Shown: one piece after another, positions 45,375-54,454 of the stretch
Numbering within the stretch: position 1 is the first letter of the stretch
How the letters are laid out: each line of letters starts with the position of its first letter
Origin: Flavobacterium aquariorum
GTDB lineage: Bacteria; Bacteroidota; Bacteroidia; Flavobacteriales; Flavobacteriaceae
Assembly: GCF_003254745.1 (NCBI RefSeq)
Contig: NZ_QKXH01000004.1
Location: 186,001 to 250,000 of the forward strand
Direction: 5' to 3'
Length of the DNA stretch: 64,000 nt
Notes under the pieces: generated by a model
What the model was told of the DNA's origin: nothing
What the model saw: the letters and a program-made list of their open reading frames with translations, nothing else
Database searches by the model: none
Made by a program: the position numbers and the translations under genes

Positions 45375-45420
45375 AGGAAGCCATTAACAGCATAAGCAAT
45401 TAATTAATCAGCTTCCTTTT
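45375..45420 (+). terminator. Possible terminator after the small lipoprotein gene
   Basis: AGGAAGC (45375-45381) pairs with GCTTCCT (45411-45417), with inner ATTAA/TTAAT pairs and a trailing TTTTT. The loop is long, so confidence is modest. Confidence 0.4.
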
Positions 45421-45618
45421 TCGTTTATTAGTCGTGTAATTGGAGTGTCGACAATAGGTTTAATAGGATTGAGTGTTTTAATTGCGGTTAATTTTATTTT
45501 TGATAAAATTTTTCTCGAGAAAGTAGATTTTGAGGTCTTAAAACAATTAGCTTATACAGGACTTCTTTAGATATTTTCGATTACTTTTCTTGGATGTATT
45601 TTGTTTTTCTTTGGTTAA
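45397..45618 (+). pseudogene. Remnant of a small membrane-protein gene, interrupted by a TAG
   Basis: A frame without ATG reads QLINQLPFSFISRVIGVSTIG, then two hydrophobic stretches (about IGLIGLSVLIAVNFIF and IFSITFLGCILFFFG). A TAG at 45568-45570 falls just before the second stretch, and the frame resumes to TAA at 45616-45618. The composition looks coding, but with no start codon and an internal stop it is probably decayed. No homologue was recognised. Confidence 0.35.
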
Positions 45619-45621
45619 AAG

Positions 45622-46227
45622 TTACCTAATACTATCGTGGGAATGAGTCTGAATGCCTTCGTTCCATAAAGTAAGTAAATCTGTAGCGACAGCGGCACCA
45701 CTTCCTGCGGCAATAGCCAATTGACTTCTCCAGCCTGCAAGTGTTCCTATAACATAAATACCATCGGCCACTTTATGGTCAATATTCTTAAGCTGAATCC
45801 TTTGTTTTTCGGGTAGTGCTTTTTTGTGAGGTTCCACAAACTGCATTAAACCTTCGATAGCAAATGTGTTTGCTGAGCCAATGCCAATTACAATGTTAAC
45901 AGTTTTGTAAGTATTTTTGTTTGTAATAACCGTAAATTCGGGATAGTAGCCCTCGATTTTCAATACTTTTTCTTCAGGGATTTGAATAATATGGGGATAA
46001 ATATTGGATAAATGATCGATGCTCTCAATTAGTAATTCCGAACCTAATTTTCCAGGAGGAATTCCGTAAGCATTGTTGAAAAGGGCCTCTTGAAGAGATG
46101 AAGTCTTTTGATGCGTGAGAATTCCGATCTTCTTAGACGAAACAAAAGCTTTCTTTTTAGCAGAACCCAATACCATTGCGCATGATATTCCGGAAACGCC
46201 ACCGCCTATAATTAATACGTCAAACAC
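45622..46227 (-). CDS. Short FAD-dependent oxidoreductase (thioredoxin-reductase-like FAD domain)
   Basis: This 201-residue protein has the FAD-binding motif LIIGGGVSGISCAMVLGSA at the N-terminus and the C-terminal GIYVIGTLAGWRSQLAIAAGSGAAVATDLL that closes the FAD site in thioredoxin reductases. The NADPH domain and CxxC of thioredoxin reductase are absent, with the two halves joined directly. It could use a partner reductase or be a minimal flavoprotein. It lies 2 bp after a 67-residue membrane protein gene on the same strand. Confidence 0.75.
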   Translation of the reverse strand: MFDVLIIGGGVSGISCAMVLGSAKKKAFVSSKKIGILTHQKTSSLQEALFNNAYGIPPGKLGSELLIESIDHLSNIYPHIIQIPEEKVLKIEGYYPEFTVITNKNTYKTVNIVIGIGSANTFAIEGLMQFVEPHKKALPEKQRIQLKNIDHKVADGIYVIGTLAGWRSQLAIAAGSGAAVATDLLTLWNEGIQTHSHDSIR

Positions 46228-46229
46228 AG

Positions 46230-46433
46230 TTATGCGTTGTCGTTCATTTTTTCAACTATTTTTTTAGACATTCTAAAAATAAGAAGAATTAATACTGCAC
46301 AAAATGAAGCGACTACACCAACGAACGCCACTACGCTATCTCCTTTGAATGGATTTTGAAAATCAATTAAAGTAATGTTGAAAATAAGAAGCGCAACTGC
46401 CAAAAGCACTAAGATGTTAGTGAAAATTTTCAT
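46230..46433 (-). CDS. Small two-helix membrane protein
   Basis: This 67-residue protein has hydrophobic segments at about 5-23 and 35-54 and a basic tail (RMSKKIVEKMNDNA). It is immediately upstream of the FAD oxidoreductase gene (2-bp gap), so the two are probably coexpressed. No family was recognised. Confidence 0.65.
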   Translation of the reverse strand: MKIFTNILVLLAVALLIFNITLIDFQNPFKGDSVVAFVGVVASFCAVLILLIFRMSKKIVEKMNDNA

Positions 46434-46562
46434 AGGTTTAATTTTTTTTAGAAAAAAATGCCAAAGTATTTTTGAGTCTAATTTTGAAATAAAAATTGCT
46501 TAAAATGGGCTGTAATCTTTGGCGAATAAAATATTTAGGGGGTAAATTTATAATTTTTTTTT

Positions 46563-47141
46563 TTAGACAAACAAACCTTTAACATTAGCGGCGAATAATT
46601 TAACAGCTATTGCTAAAAGTACTACACCAAAAGTCTTACGAATTACGCCAAGTCCATTTTGTCCTAGCATTTTTTCAATTTTTCCGGATGATTTCAGGAC
46701 TATATAAACCAATATAATGTTTAATATAATTGCCAGGACAATATTCAGGGTATGAAATTGGGAACGCAAAGAAAGTAAAGTGGTCATTGTTCCTGCACCT
46801 GCAATCAATGGAAATGCCAATGGTACAATTGATGCAGAACTAGCTTCTTCATCTCGATAAATACGAATACCTAAAATCATTTCTAAGGCCAAAAAGAATA
46901 ATACAAAAGAACCTGCCACTGCAAATGAATGGACATCAATTCCTATTAGACTTAAAAATTCCTCTCCAATAAATAGAAATAATATCATAATCAATCCAGC
47001 TACCAAAGCTGCTTTTTCTGATTCGATGTGGCCGTGTTTGGCTCTCAATCCTACTATTATTGGAATAGATCCTACTATATCAATTACGGCGAAAAGTACC
47101 ATTCCTACAGTTATTATTTCCTTTAAATCAAAATCCATCAT
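46563..47141 (-). CDS. MarC family integral membrane protein
   Basis: This 192-residue membrane protein has six helices and MarC-family features: ITVGMVLFAVIDIVGSIPIIVGLRA and FPLIAGAGTMTTLLSLRS. MarC/UPF0056 proteins have no settled function. Starts at 47141 or 47138 (MDFDLKEI) are equivalent. A -7 box TATTTTTG lies at 47195-47188. It is a single gene. Confidence 0.88.
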   Translation of the reverse strand: MMDFDLKEIITVGMVLFAVIDIVGSIPIIVGLRAKHGHIESEKAALVAGLIMILFLFIGEEFLSLIGIDVHSFAVAGSFVLFFLALEMILGIRIYRDEEASSASIVPLAFPLIAGAGTMTTLLSLRSQFHTLNIVLAIILNIILVYIVLKSSGKIEKMLGQNGLGVIRKTFGVVLLAIAVKLFAANVKGLFV

Positions 47142-47355
47142 AAGTATTACTTTTTATGAAAAGTTAGGGTAAAGTTTTTTGTGTTTCAAAAATACGGTTA
47201 TTTTTTTCATTTTGGGAATTCTATTATTAAATGATTTAGGCGTCAGTTTTTTTGCTTTTTATTGAATTATAAAAATAGGATAAATCAAACGTTAAAATAT
47301 TTAACTTACTGAAAATCAATTAGTAAATTTGTTTGTAATTTTAAATATTGTAACT

Positions 47356-48204
47356 ATGAAAAAGATGTGGTTTGTTATAGTATTCTTGGTTCTGTTGTTC
47401 TCATTTGATAGTTCACAGGCGCAGATTTGGAAACAAGTTCAAAAAGCGGCAGAGCAGCATGCGATGAATAAAGCTTCGCAAAAGGTAAATAAGGAAATGG
47501 ACAAAGCGGTAGATTCAAGTGTAGATCAAAATGTAGATTCAAGTGCAAATCAAAATGTAAATATGAATGATGCCATTTTGGGTTACGGAAAAAACCGGGT
47601 GGATGCTTCTGTAGTTCCAAATTCGTATGTTTTTAGTTGGAAATACGTTATGGAAATTAAAAGTGATGAAAGCAAAGCTATGAATGCGGATTATTTACTT
47701 GAACCTAATGCGTCTTATTTTGGATTCAATGTTGGGCAAGATGAAGGGCAAAGTATGTTGATGATAATGGATACCAAAAACAGGATTACGGTAAGCTGTT
47801 TTGGCAGTGGCAAAGATAAGATGGCTTCGGCTTCTAAAATGGCGGATTATTCTGAAATGGCAAAAAGGGAGGGAGAGAAGTCGAAATTTACATATAAAGC
47901 ATTGCCCAATAAAATATTTTTAGGGTACAATTGTAAAGGAATTCAGGCTACAAATGATGAATATGATATCGTTTTTTATTACACAAATGAGGCCAAAGTG
48001 AGTTTTGGGGATATGTTTAAAAATCAAAAAAAATGGAAAATGCCCGATGCTTTAGCAGGATATTTCAAACCAGATGAAAAAACCTTGTTGATGGATATGA
48101 GTATGAAAGATTTGAAAAACAAAGGAAAAGTGACGACTATGAAATGTGTTAGTTTGGAGAAAAACGCTTACGTGTTCAATAAAGCAGATTATAAATTTAT
48201 GTAG
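47356..48204 (+). CDS. DUF4412-like secreted protein
   Basis: The ATG at 47356 gives 282 residues: a signal peptide (MKKMWFVIVFLVLLFSFDSSQAQ), a polar linker with a short direct repeat (VDSSVDQNVDSSANQNVN), and a beta-rich domain (VFSWKYVMEIKSDESKAM ... FLGYNCKGIQATNDEYDIVFYYTNEA) resembling DUF4412. An upstream ATG at 47329 is excluded because it overlaps the -7 box TAAATTTG (47324-47331). The protein is probably periplasmic; the function is unknown. Confidence 0.78.
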   Translation: MKKMWFVIVFLVLLFSFDSSQAQIWKQVQKAAEQHAMNKASQKVNKEMDKAVDSSVDQNVDSSANQNVNMNDAILGYGKNRVDASVVPNSYVFSWKYVMEIKSDESKAMNADYLLEPNASYFGFNVGQDEGQSMLMIMDTKNRITVSCFGSGKDKMASASKMADYSEMAKREGEKSKFTYKALPNKIFLGYNCKGIQATNDEYDIVFYYTNEAKVSFGDMFKNQKKWKMPDALAGYFKPDEKTLLMDMSMKDLKNKGKVTTMKCVSLEKNAYVFNKADYKFM

Positions 48205-48286
48205 GTAAAATAGTTGCAATGTGTTAATTTGTCTGATTTGGGAATATATGTTTGTGAGTGGGTTTTTTATTTCTTGAATCTTTGGT

Positions 48287-48294
48287 TACCTTTG
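48287..48294 (+). promoter_or_regulatory. -7 box abutting the DUF3109 start codon
   Basis: TACCTTTG ends four bases before the ATG at 48299, so the transcript would be leaderless or nearly so. Confidence 0.5.
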
Positions 48295-48298
48295 CAAA

Positions 48299-48871
48299 AT
48301 GTTTCAACTAGGAAAAACCATCGTCTCGGAGGATATACTCGAAAAAGAATTTGTTTGTAATTTGTCAGCGTGCAAAGGAGCTTGTTGTGTCGATGGCGAT
48401 GCAGGGGCGCCATTGAGTTTGGCAGAAACAAAAATATTAGAAGAAATATATCCAAAAGTGAAACCATTTTTGAGAAAACAAGGAATTGAGGCTATAGAAG
48501 CCCAAGGAACTTGGGTAAATGGAGCTGATGGGGATCTTGAAACTCCGCTAATTGACAATAAAGATTGTGCCTACGTTATTTTTGACGGAAGAACTGCTCT
48601 TTGTGGAATTGAGCAAGCCTACAATCAAGGTATAATAGACTGGAAAAAACCTGTTTCCTGTCATTTGTATCCAATACGGGTTAAAGATTTTACTGAGTTT
48701 GCAGCTGTTAATTATGACAAATGGGACATTTGTGATGCAGCTTGTTCTTTAGGACAAGAACTCGAAGTTCCTGTGTATAAATTTGTCAAAGAAGCTCTTA
48801 TTCGCCGCTTTGGTGAAGATTGGTATTTGGAACTTGAAAAAGTGGCCGAAGACTTAAAAAAAGGTTTGTAA
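48299..48871 (+). CDS. DUF3109 family cysteine-rich protein
   Basis: This 190-residue soluble protein has eight cysteines in a pattern typical of DUF3109: [11 protein letters not shown] (about 20-30), [24 protein letters not shown] and [11 protein letters not shown]. The arrangement suggests an Fe-S cluster or zinc site, as in the related YkgJ-like families. The function is unknown. The N-terminus [20 protein letters not shown] matches what I recall for the family, so the start is firm despite the -7 box directly upstream. Confidence 0.85.
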   Translation: MFQLGKTIVSEDILEKEFVCNLSACKGACCVDGDAGAPLSLAETKILEEIYPKVKPFLRKQGIEAIEAQGTWVNGADGDLETPLIDNKDCAYVIFDGRTALCGIEQAYNQGIIDWKKPVSCHLYPIRVKDFTEFAAVNYDKWDICDAACSLGQELEVPVYKFVKEALIRRFGEDWYLELEKVAEDLKKGL

Positions 48872-49132
48872 AAATTAATGTTAAACTTCTATTCTTTTAT
48901 TTTAAAATTCCTATATTTTACAGGTGTTTAAGGCTTTGTACTGCGCTTAATTCATTGGTATTCAATTAAATGCATTTTGTATGAAAAATATTCCCATTTT
49001 TATTTTTTGTTAAAAACTATGAGCTATTGTGAATAAGTTTGACTTTTAATAACGGCATTATTTCACAATCTTTGTAATTCGCTTTTCGCATCTATTTTCA
49101 GTATAAAAATCAAAATAAACAAACAAAATCTA

Positions 49133-50110
49133 ATGTCTCAAATAGAACCAATTTTACAAGAAAACAAAAATCGTTTCGTGATTTTTCCAATTAAGCATCA
49201 TGATATTTGGGAAAGATATAAAATGATGGAAGCCAGTTTCTGGACTGCTGAAGAAATTGATTTGTCACAAGATTTAAACGACTGGAATAATAAGTTGAGT
49301 GATGATGAGCGTTACTTTATAAAACACATTCTTGCTTTTTTTGCAGCTTCGGATGGAATTGTAAATGAAAATTTGGCTGAGAATTTTGTGAATGAAGTGC
49401 AATATGCAGAAGCTAAATTTTTCTATGGTTTCCAAATCATGATGGAAAATATTCATAGTGAAACCTATTCACTTTTGATAGATACTTATGTAAAGGACGA
49501 AGGCGAAAAATCTGATTTGTTTAATGCTTTAGATGTTTTTCCAGCTATTAAAAAGAAAGCAGACTGGGCTTTGAAATGGATTGAGTCTGATTCTTTTGCC
49601 GAAAGATTAATTGCTTTTGCAGCGGTAGAAGGGATTTTCTTTTCAGGAGCGTTTTGTTCTATTTATTGGTTGAAAAAACGTGGATTGATGCCAGGATTGA
49701 CTTTCTCTAATGAGCTGATTTCTCGTGATGAAGGAGTTCACTGTGATTTTGCAGTGCATTTACACAATCACCATTTGATTAATAAAGTACCAAAAGAAAG
49801 AATAAGAAGCATTATCGTTGATGCTTTGAATATCGAAAGAGAATTTATTACCGAATCGCTTCCAGTAAGTTTGATCGGGATGAATGCGGGCTTAATGACT
49901 CAATACTTAGAATTTGTTGCCGATAGATTATTGGTAGAATTGGGTTGTGACAGAGAATACAATGTTGCCAATCCATTTGATTTCATGGATATGATTTCAC
50001 TTCAAGGAAAAACTAATTTCTTTGAGAAAAAAGTTGCTGAATATCAAAAATCGGGAGTTAAAGTTACTGAAGGTGATTCCCAAAAAATTAGCTTTGACGC
50101 TGATTTTTAG
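49133..50110 (+). CDS. nrdB: Ribonucleotide reductase class Ia small subunit NrdB (eukaryote-like)
   Basis: This subunit houses the diferric-tyrosyl radical that starts ribonucleotide reduction. The 325-residue product has the iron ligands in [39 protein letters not shown] (with the radical tyrosine) and [16 protein letters not shown], and ends in SFDADF, the tail that docks in NrdA. The sequence is much closer in pattern to eukaryotic R2 ([55 protein letters not shown]) than to E. coli NrdB. nrdA follows after 280 bp. Confidence 0.94.
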   Translation: MSQIEPILQENKNRFVIFPIKHHDIWERYKMMEASFWTAEEIDLSQDLNDWNNKLSDDERYFIKHILAFFAASDGIVNENLAENFVNEVQYAEAKFFYGFQIMMENIHSETYSLLIDTYVKDEGEKSDLFNALDVFPAIKKKADWALKWIESDSFAERLIAFAAVEGIFFSGAFCSIYWLKKRGLMPGLTFSNELISRDEGVHCDFAVHLHNHHLINKVPKERIRSIIVDALNIEREFITESLPVSLIGMNAGLMTQYLEFVADRLLVELGCDREYNVANPFDFMDMISLQGKTNFFEKKVAEYQKSGVKVTEGDSQKISFDADF

Positions 50111-50261
50111 ATTGAAGTTTTGAATTTCAAATATTTCCTATAGTGCTTGATAGCGCTAAAAAAATAAAAAATAATTATAATTAAATAGTTTTTGTAAGAT
50201 CCCCAAATCTAAAAACTAAGTTAATTCAGCCTGATTAATTTTGGGTCAAATGACGACGTTT

Positions 50262-50289
50262 TGTTTCATCTCATTTATGCGATGAAACA
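50262..50289 (+). promoter_or_regulatory. Hairpin in the nrdB-nrdA gap
   Basis: TGTTTCATC (50262-50270) pairs perfectly with GATGAAACA (50281-50289) over a 10-nt loop. There is no T-tract, so it is not a classical terminator; an operator or mRNA structure is possible. The rest of the 280-bp gap shows nothing clear. Confidence 0.45.
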
Positions 50290-50390
50290 GAATATCTAAT
50301 TGGTTTATGGATTGACTGTGAGTAAAAAATGATTTATGAATTCCTGCTATTTGTAAATCACAATTCATTAATTAAAAAATTGATAAAAGT

Positions 50391-52772
50391 ATGTTTGTAG
50401 TAAAAAGAGACGGCCACAAGGAACCTGTAATGTTTGATAAAATTACAGAGAGAATCAAAAAGTTATGTTACGGCTTGAACGAATTGGTAGATCCAGTTAA
50501 AGTTGCTATGCGAGTTATTGAAGGTTTGTATGATGGAGTTTCCACATCAGAACTTGACAATCTTGCTGCTGAAACTGCTGCATCAATGACTATTGCTCAT
50601 CCGGATTATGCACAATTGGCAGCTCGTATTGCGATATCAAACTTACATTCGAATACCAAAAAATCATTCTCGGAAACAATGAATGAGATGTTTCATTACA
50701 TCAATCCAAGAACCAACCAAGAATCACCTTTATTGGCCGAAGAGGTTCATAGAGTGATTATGGAAAATGCGGAGTTTTTGGATTCGCATATCATTTATAA
50801 CAGAGATTTTAACTACGATTATTTTGGTTTTAAAACACTGGAACGTTCGTATTTATTGAAAATAAACGGAAAAATAGTAGAGCGTCCGCAGCACATGTTG
50901 ATGCGTGTTTCTGTTGGGATTCACTTAGACGATTTAAAATCGGTAATGGAGACGTATGACTTAATGTCTAAAAAATTCTTTACCCATGCAACACCAACAT
51001 TATTCAACGCAGGTACACCAAAACCTCAAATGTCTTCTTGCTTTCTTTTGGCAATGCAGGATGATAGTATTGATGGTATTTACGATACTTTAAAACAAAC
51101 TGCCAAAATCTCACAATCAGCGGGAGGAGTTGGGCTTTCTATCCATAATGTTCGTGCGACTGGTTCTTACATTCGCGGTACAAACGGTACTTCAAACGGA
51201 ATTGTACCAATGTTGAGAGTGTTTAATGATACTGCTCGTTATGTGGATCAAGGTGGAGGAAAACGAAAAGGTAGTTTTGCTATTTATATTGAAACTTGGC
51301 ATGCTGATATCTTTGATTTCTTGGATCTGAAAAAGAATACAGGAAAAGAAGAAATGCGCGCAAGAGATTTGTTCTTTGCGATGTGGACTTCGGATTTATT
51401 CATGAAGCGTGTACAGGAAGATTCTACTTGGACTTTGATGTGTCCTAATGAATGTCCAGGTTTGTATGATGTGTATGGGGAAGAATTCGAAGCTTTATAT
51501 ACTGATTACGAATTTAGAGGAAAAGGTAGAAAAACCATCAAAGCACGTGAATTGTGGGAGAAAATCCTTGAGTCACAAATCGAGACTGGAACTCCTTATA
51601 TGTTGTATAAAGACGCTGCTAACAGAAAATCAAATCAAAAAAATCTAGGTACGATTCGTTCTTCGAATTTGTGTACCGAGATTATGGAATATACGTCAAG
51701 TGATGAGGTGGCGGTTTGTAATTTAGCTTCTATTTCTTTGCCAATGTTTGTAGAGAATGGAGCTTTCAATCACCAATTATTGTATGATGTAACCAAGCGT
51801 GTGACTCGTAACTTGAACAGAGTAATCGACAGAAATTACTATCCAGTAAAAGAAGCCGAAAATTCCAATATGCGTCACAGACCAATTGGGCTTGGAGTAC
51901 AAGGTCTTGCCGATGCTTTTATTATGTTGCGTTTGCCTTTTACAAGTGATGAAGCTAAAATATTAAACCAAGAAATATTTGAAACCCTTTACTTTGCAGC
52001 TTGTACCGCCTCTATGGAAATGGCAATCGAAGAAGGTCCTTATTCTACTTTCAAAGGTTCTCCAATGTCAAATGGAGAATTCCAACACAATTTGTGGGGA
52101 ATGAAAGACGAAGAATTATCAGGAAGATGGGACTGGGATTCACTTAGAAAAGAAGTGGTGAAAAACGGTGTTCGTAACTCATTGTTAGTTGCACCAATGC
52201 CAACGGCTTCGACTTCTCAAATTTTGGGTAACAACGAAGCATTTGAACCGTATACTTCTAATATTTATACAAGACGTGTATTGTCTGGTGAATTTATTGT
52301 GGTGAACAAGCATTTATTACACGATTTAGTAAAATTAGGATTGTGGAATGACAATTTGAAACAAGAAATCATGCGTCATAACGGATCGGTTCAAAACATC
52401 GACATCATTCCGCAAGACTTGAAAGAATTGTACAAAACCGTTTGGGAAATGTCTATGAAAGATATCATTGATATGTCTCGTCAAAGAGGGTATTTCGTAG
52501 ATCAATCACAATCATTGAACTTGTTTATGCAAGATGCCAATTATTCAAAACTGACTTCAATGCACTTCTACGCTTGGCAATCTGGTTTGAAAACAGGTAT
52601 GTATTATTTGAGAACCAAAGCGGCAGTTGACGCTATCAAGTTTACTTTGAACAATGATAAAAAACAAGAAGATCTTCCGGTAACAGAAGCAATCGATGTT
52701 GAAGATTTCAAAGCAATGTTGCTTAAAGCACAAGCTGCTGATCCTGAAGATTGCGAAATGTGTGGGTCGTAA
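50391..52772 (+). CDS. nrdA: Ribonucleotide reductase class Ia large subunit NrdA (eukaryote-like)
   Basis: This catalytic subunit reduces ribonucleoside diphosphates. The 793-residue product has an N-terminal ATP-cone ([28 protein letters not shown], about 1-90), the active-site segments [22 protein letters not shown] and [10 protein letters not shown]...[33 protein letters not shown], and the redox-active C-terminal tail CEMCGS (788-793). Many stretches ([31 protein letters not shown]) are shared with human R1, including the tail. Activity is expected to be controlled by ATP/dATP through the cone. Confidence 0.95.
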   Translation: MFVVKRDGHKEPVMFDKITERIKKLCYGLNELVDPVKVAMRVIEGLYDGVSTSELDNLAAETAASMTIAHPDYAQLAARIAISNLHSNTKKSFSETMNEMFHYINPRTNQESPLLAEEVHRVIMENAEFLDSHIIYNRDFNYDYFGFKTLERSYLLKINGKIVERPQHMLMRVSVGIHLDDLKSVMETYDLMSKKFFTHATPTLFNAGTPKPQMSSCFLLAMQDDSIDGIYDTLKQTAKISQSAGGVGLSIHNVRATGSYIRGTNGTSNGIVPMLRVFNDTARYVDQGGGKRKGSFAIYIETWHADIFDFLDLKKNTGKEEMRARDLFFAMWTSDLFMKRVQEDSTWTLMCPNECPGLYDVYGEEFEALYTDYEFRGKGRKTIKARELWEKILESQIETGTPYMLYKDAANRKSNQKNLGTIRSSNLCTEIMEYTSSDEVAVCNLASISLPMFVENGAFNHQLLYDVTKRVTRNLNRVIDRNYYPVKEAENSNMRHRPIGLGVQGLADAFIMLRLPFTSDEAKILNQEIFETLYFAACTASMEMAIEEGPYSTFKGSPMSNGEFQHNLWGMKDEELSGRWDWDSLRKEVVKNGVRNSLLVAPMPTASTSQILGNNEAFEPYTSNIYTRRVLSGEFIVVNKHLLHDLVKLGLWNDNLKQEIMRHNGSVQNIDIIPQDLKELYKTVWEMSMKDIIDMSRQRGYFVDQSQSLNLFMQDANYSKLTSMHFYAWQSGLKTGMYYLRTKAAVDAIKFTLNNDKKQEDLPVTEAIDVEDFKAMLLKAQAADPEDCEMCGS

Positions 52773-52809
52773 TCAGAAAATAGATTAAAGAACAAAGAAT
52801 AAAGAAAAG

Positions 52810-52838
52810 CAGCCGTCGTAATGATGGCTGTTTTTTTT
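52810..52838 (+). terminator. Terminator after nrdA
   Basis: CAGCCGTC (52810-52817) pairs with GATGGCTG (52823-52830), followed by an eight-T run. Confidence 0.8.
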
Positions 52839-52970
52839 AGGAGCTAATCCCGCTTTCCGTTTCAAACGAAGTTCACTGAATTCCTATGAAAATAAATATT
52901 AAGTGAAGTAATCTTTTTATATCGTCCCAAAAGACGATATAAAAAGGATTTCCGCTATAATCGGGGCTAA
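52838..52970 (-). ncRNA. Dispersed structured element, copy B
   Basis: On the minus strand it begins TTAGCCCCGATTATAGCGG and ends GGAAAGCGGGATTAGCTCC, as in copies A and C. The internal hairpin is a perfect 15-bp stem (CTTTTTATATCGTC region, 52948-52914) unrelated in sequence to those of the other copies. About 50 nt of extra AT-rich sequence lies between the hairpin and the 3' end. It directly follows the nrdA terminator. Confidence 0.5.
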
Positions 52971-53000
52971 AAGACATGCGTTTTCATAATTTAATTTATC

Positions 53001-53008
53001 TAAATTTG
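53001..53008 (+). promoter_or_regulatory. -7 box of the AAA ATPase gene
   Basis: TAAATTTG matches TAnnTTTG and predicts a leader of about 35 nt to the TTG start at 53049. Confidence 0.5.
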
Positions 53009-53048
53009 TGGAATTGATTTAAAGATATTATTTTAAAATCCAATTCCC

Positions 53049-53753
53049 TTGAGTTTATTATATTTTACAGACCGAAGCATTGTTCATCTCGAAGATGTAG
53101 TGTTTAACGAAGCCGTTTCCGAGCAAATTAATCAGTTCTTGAAGGAATATCAGTTTCGTTCCGTTTTGGAGCAATACGAGTTGCCTGTGGTTAATAAAAT
53201 ACTGTTGCACGGAAAAACAGGCTGTGGCAAAACCATGACGGCGAAAGCCATTGCCAGAAAACTGGATAAAAAACTAATCATTGTCAATCTCTCCCGAATT
53301 GTTTCTTCCAAATTGGGAGAAACCTCCAAGAATATTGAAGGACTGTTCAAGGAAGTGCAATACGAAAGTTCGGTTTTGTTTTTCGATGAATTTGATTCTT
53401 TGGGTCAAATCCGGGATTATGACAACAAAGACAGTACCGAGATGAAACGGGTAGTCAACTCGATTATTCAACTAATTGATAATTTTCCCAATCGTTCAGT
53501 GTTATTGGCTGCGACCAATCAAATCCAAATGATAGACGAGGCCTTGGTGCGTCGTTTCGAAATGCAATTGGAATTTACCGCTCCTTCCAAGGAGGTTCTG
53601 GATAATTATTACTCTAAATTACTCGCAAAATATCCTGTAGAGTTTCAAAAAGTAACCCGTATTTATGATATTACTTTTGCGGAAGCGAAAAATCATTTAC
53701 TCAAAGAAGTGAAAAATAACATTATTCAGGCGGAAATTAATAAGCAAAAGTAA
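53049..53753 (+). CDS. AAA family ATPase with a TTG start
   Basis: This 234-residue single-domain AAA protein has Walker A GKTGCGKT (55-62), Walker B FFDEFD (111-116), sensor 1 LLAATNQ and arginine-finger region EALVRRFEM. The N-terminus (LLYFTDRSIVHLEDVVFNE) is a short pre-domain. There is no ATG near the start; the frame opens after TAA at 53034 and TTG at 53049 is the first reasonable start. It resembles stand-alone AAA proteins seen next to phage or defence genes, but no partner gene is present here. The target is unknown. Confidence 0.82.
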   Translation: MSLLYFTDRSIVHLEDVVFNEAVSEQINQFLKEYQFRSVLEQYELPVVNKILLHGKTGCGKTMTAKAIARKLDKKLIIVNLSRIVSSKLGETSKNIEGLFKEVQYESSVLFFDEFDSLGQIRDYDNKDSTEMKRVVNSIIQLIDNFPNRSVLLAATNQIQMIDEALVRRFEMQLEFTAPSKEVLDNYYSKLLAKYPVEFQKVTRIYDITFAEAKNHLLKEVKNNIIQAEINKQK

Positions 53754-53904
53754 ATGGGTTTAATTTAATAAACCTTAGTTTCTTGATGTACAAACCGCAT
53801 TGTAATTGGTAGTTTTATAGTCGATATTTATGAAAATAATTCCTTATATTTGAGGTAGTTATTGTTTTTGATGTATTTTTTTAGACCATTAAAAAATAAA
53901 AAAT

Positions 53905-54384
53905 ATGGAACATAAAAAATTTACAATTACGGATGATTTATTGGCTTCACAGGGACAGCGTTTGGCGAATTTGATCATTGATTTAGTGGTGCAATATATT
54001 ATTTGGATCAGTATTGGCGAAACTATATTCATATTAGCGGATGTTGCTAGTGGTTCTTTCCTTAAGACTTGGATTAGTACTATGGGAATATTAGAAAAAG
54101 GGATTACTTTTGCTATTATTTCCGGTTTCTACTATTATTTGACTGAGTTGTATTTCTCTCGTTCAATGGCAAAATTTTTGACAAAAACCTATATAATCAT
54201 GAAAGATGGTTCCAAACCAAATTATAAAAGCATCTTGAAACGTACACTCTGTAGATTTATTCCGTTTGAAATTTTTTCTTTTTTAGGCGGTACGGCGGTA
54301 GGATGGCACGATTCTATGTCTGAGACCTATGTGGTTAAAAAACAAGAATTTGAAAAACAAAAGAAAATTATTATTTTGCCTTAA
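53905..54384 (+). CDS. RDD family membrane protein
   Basis: This 159-residue membrane protein has three hydrophobic segments (about 22-48, 66-88, 110-130) and the RDD-type opening ASQGQRLANLIIDLVVQYIIW, with LTKTYIIMKDGSKPNYKSILKRTLCRFIPFE. RDD proteins may be ion antiporters or structural partners; the role here is unknown. A TATATTTG -7 box lies at 53844-53851. It converges with metE at a shared terminator. Confidence 0.83.
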   Translation: MEHKKFTITDDLLASQGQRLANLIIDLVVQYIIWISIGETIFILADVASGSFLKTWISTMGILEKGITFAIISGFYYYLTELYFSRSMAKFLTKTYIIMKDGSKPNYKSILKRTLCRFIPFEIFSFLGGTAVGWHDSMSETYVVKKQEFEKQKKIIILP

Positions 54385-54415
54385 ACGGATAATATATAAT
54401 GATTTGTATAAAATG

Positions 54416-54450
54416 AAACCCTAGTAAATTGTAAAATCTACTAGGGTTTT
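54416..54450. terminator. Bidirectional terminator between the RDD gene and metE
   Basis: AAACCCTAGTA (54416-54426) pairs with TACTAGGGTTT (54439-54449), with a T-run to the right and A-rich sequence to the left. Confidence 0.85.
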
Positions 54451-54454
54451 TAGT

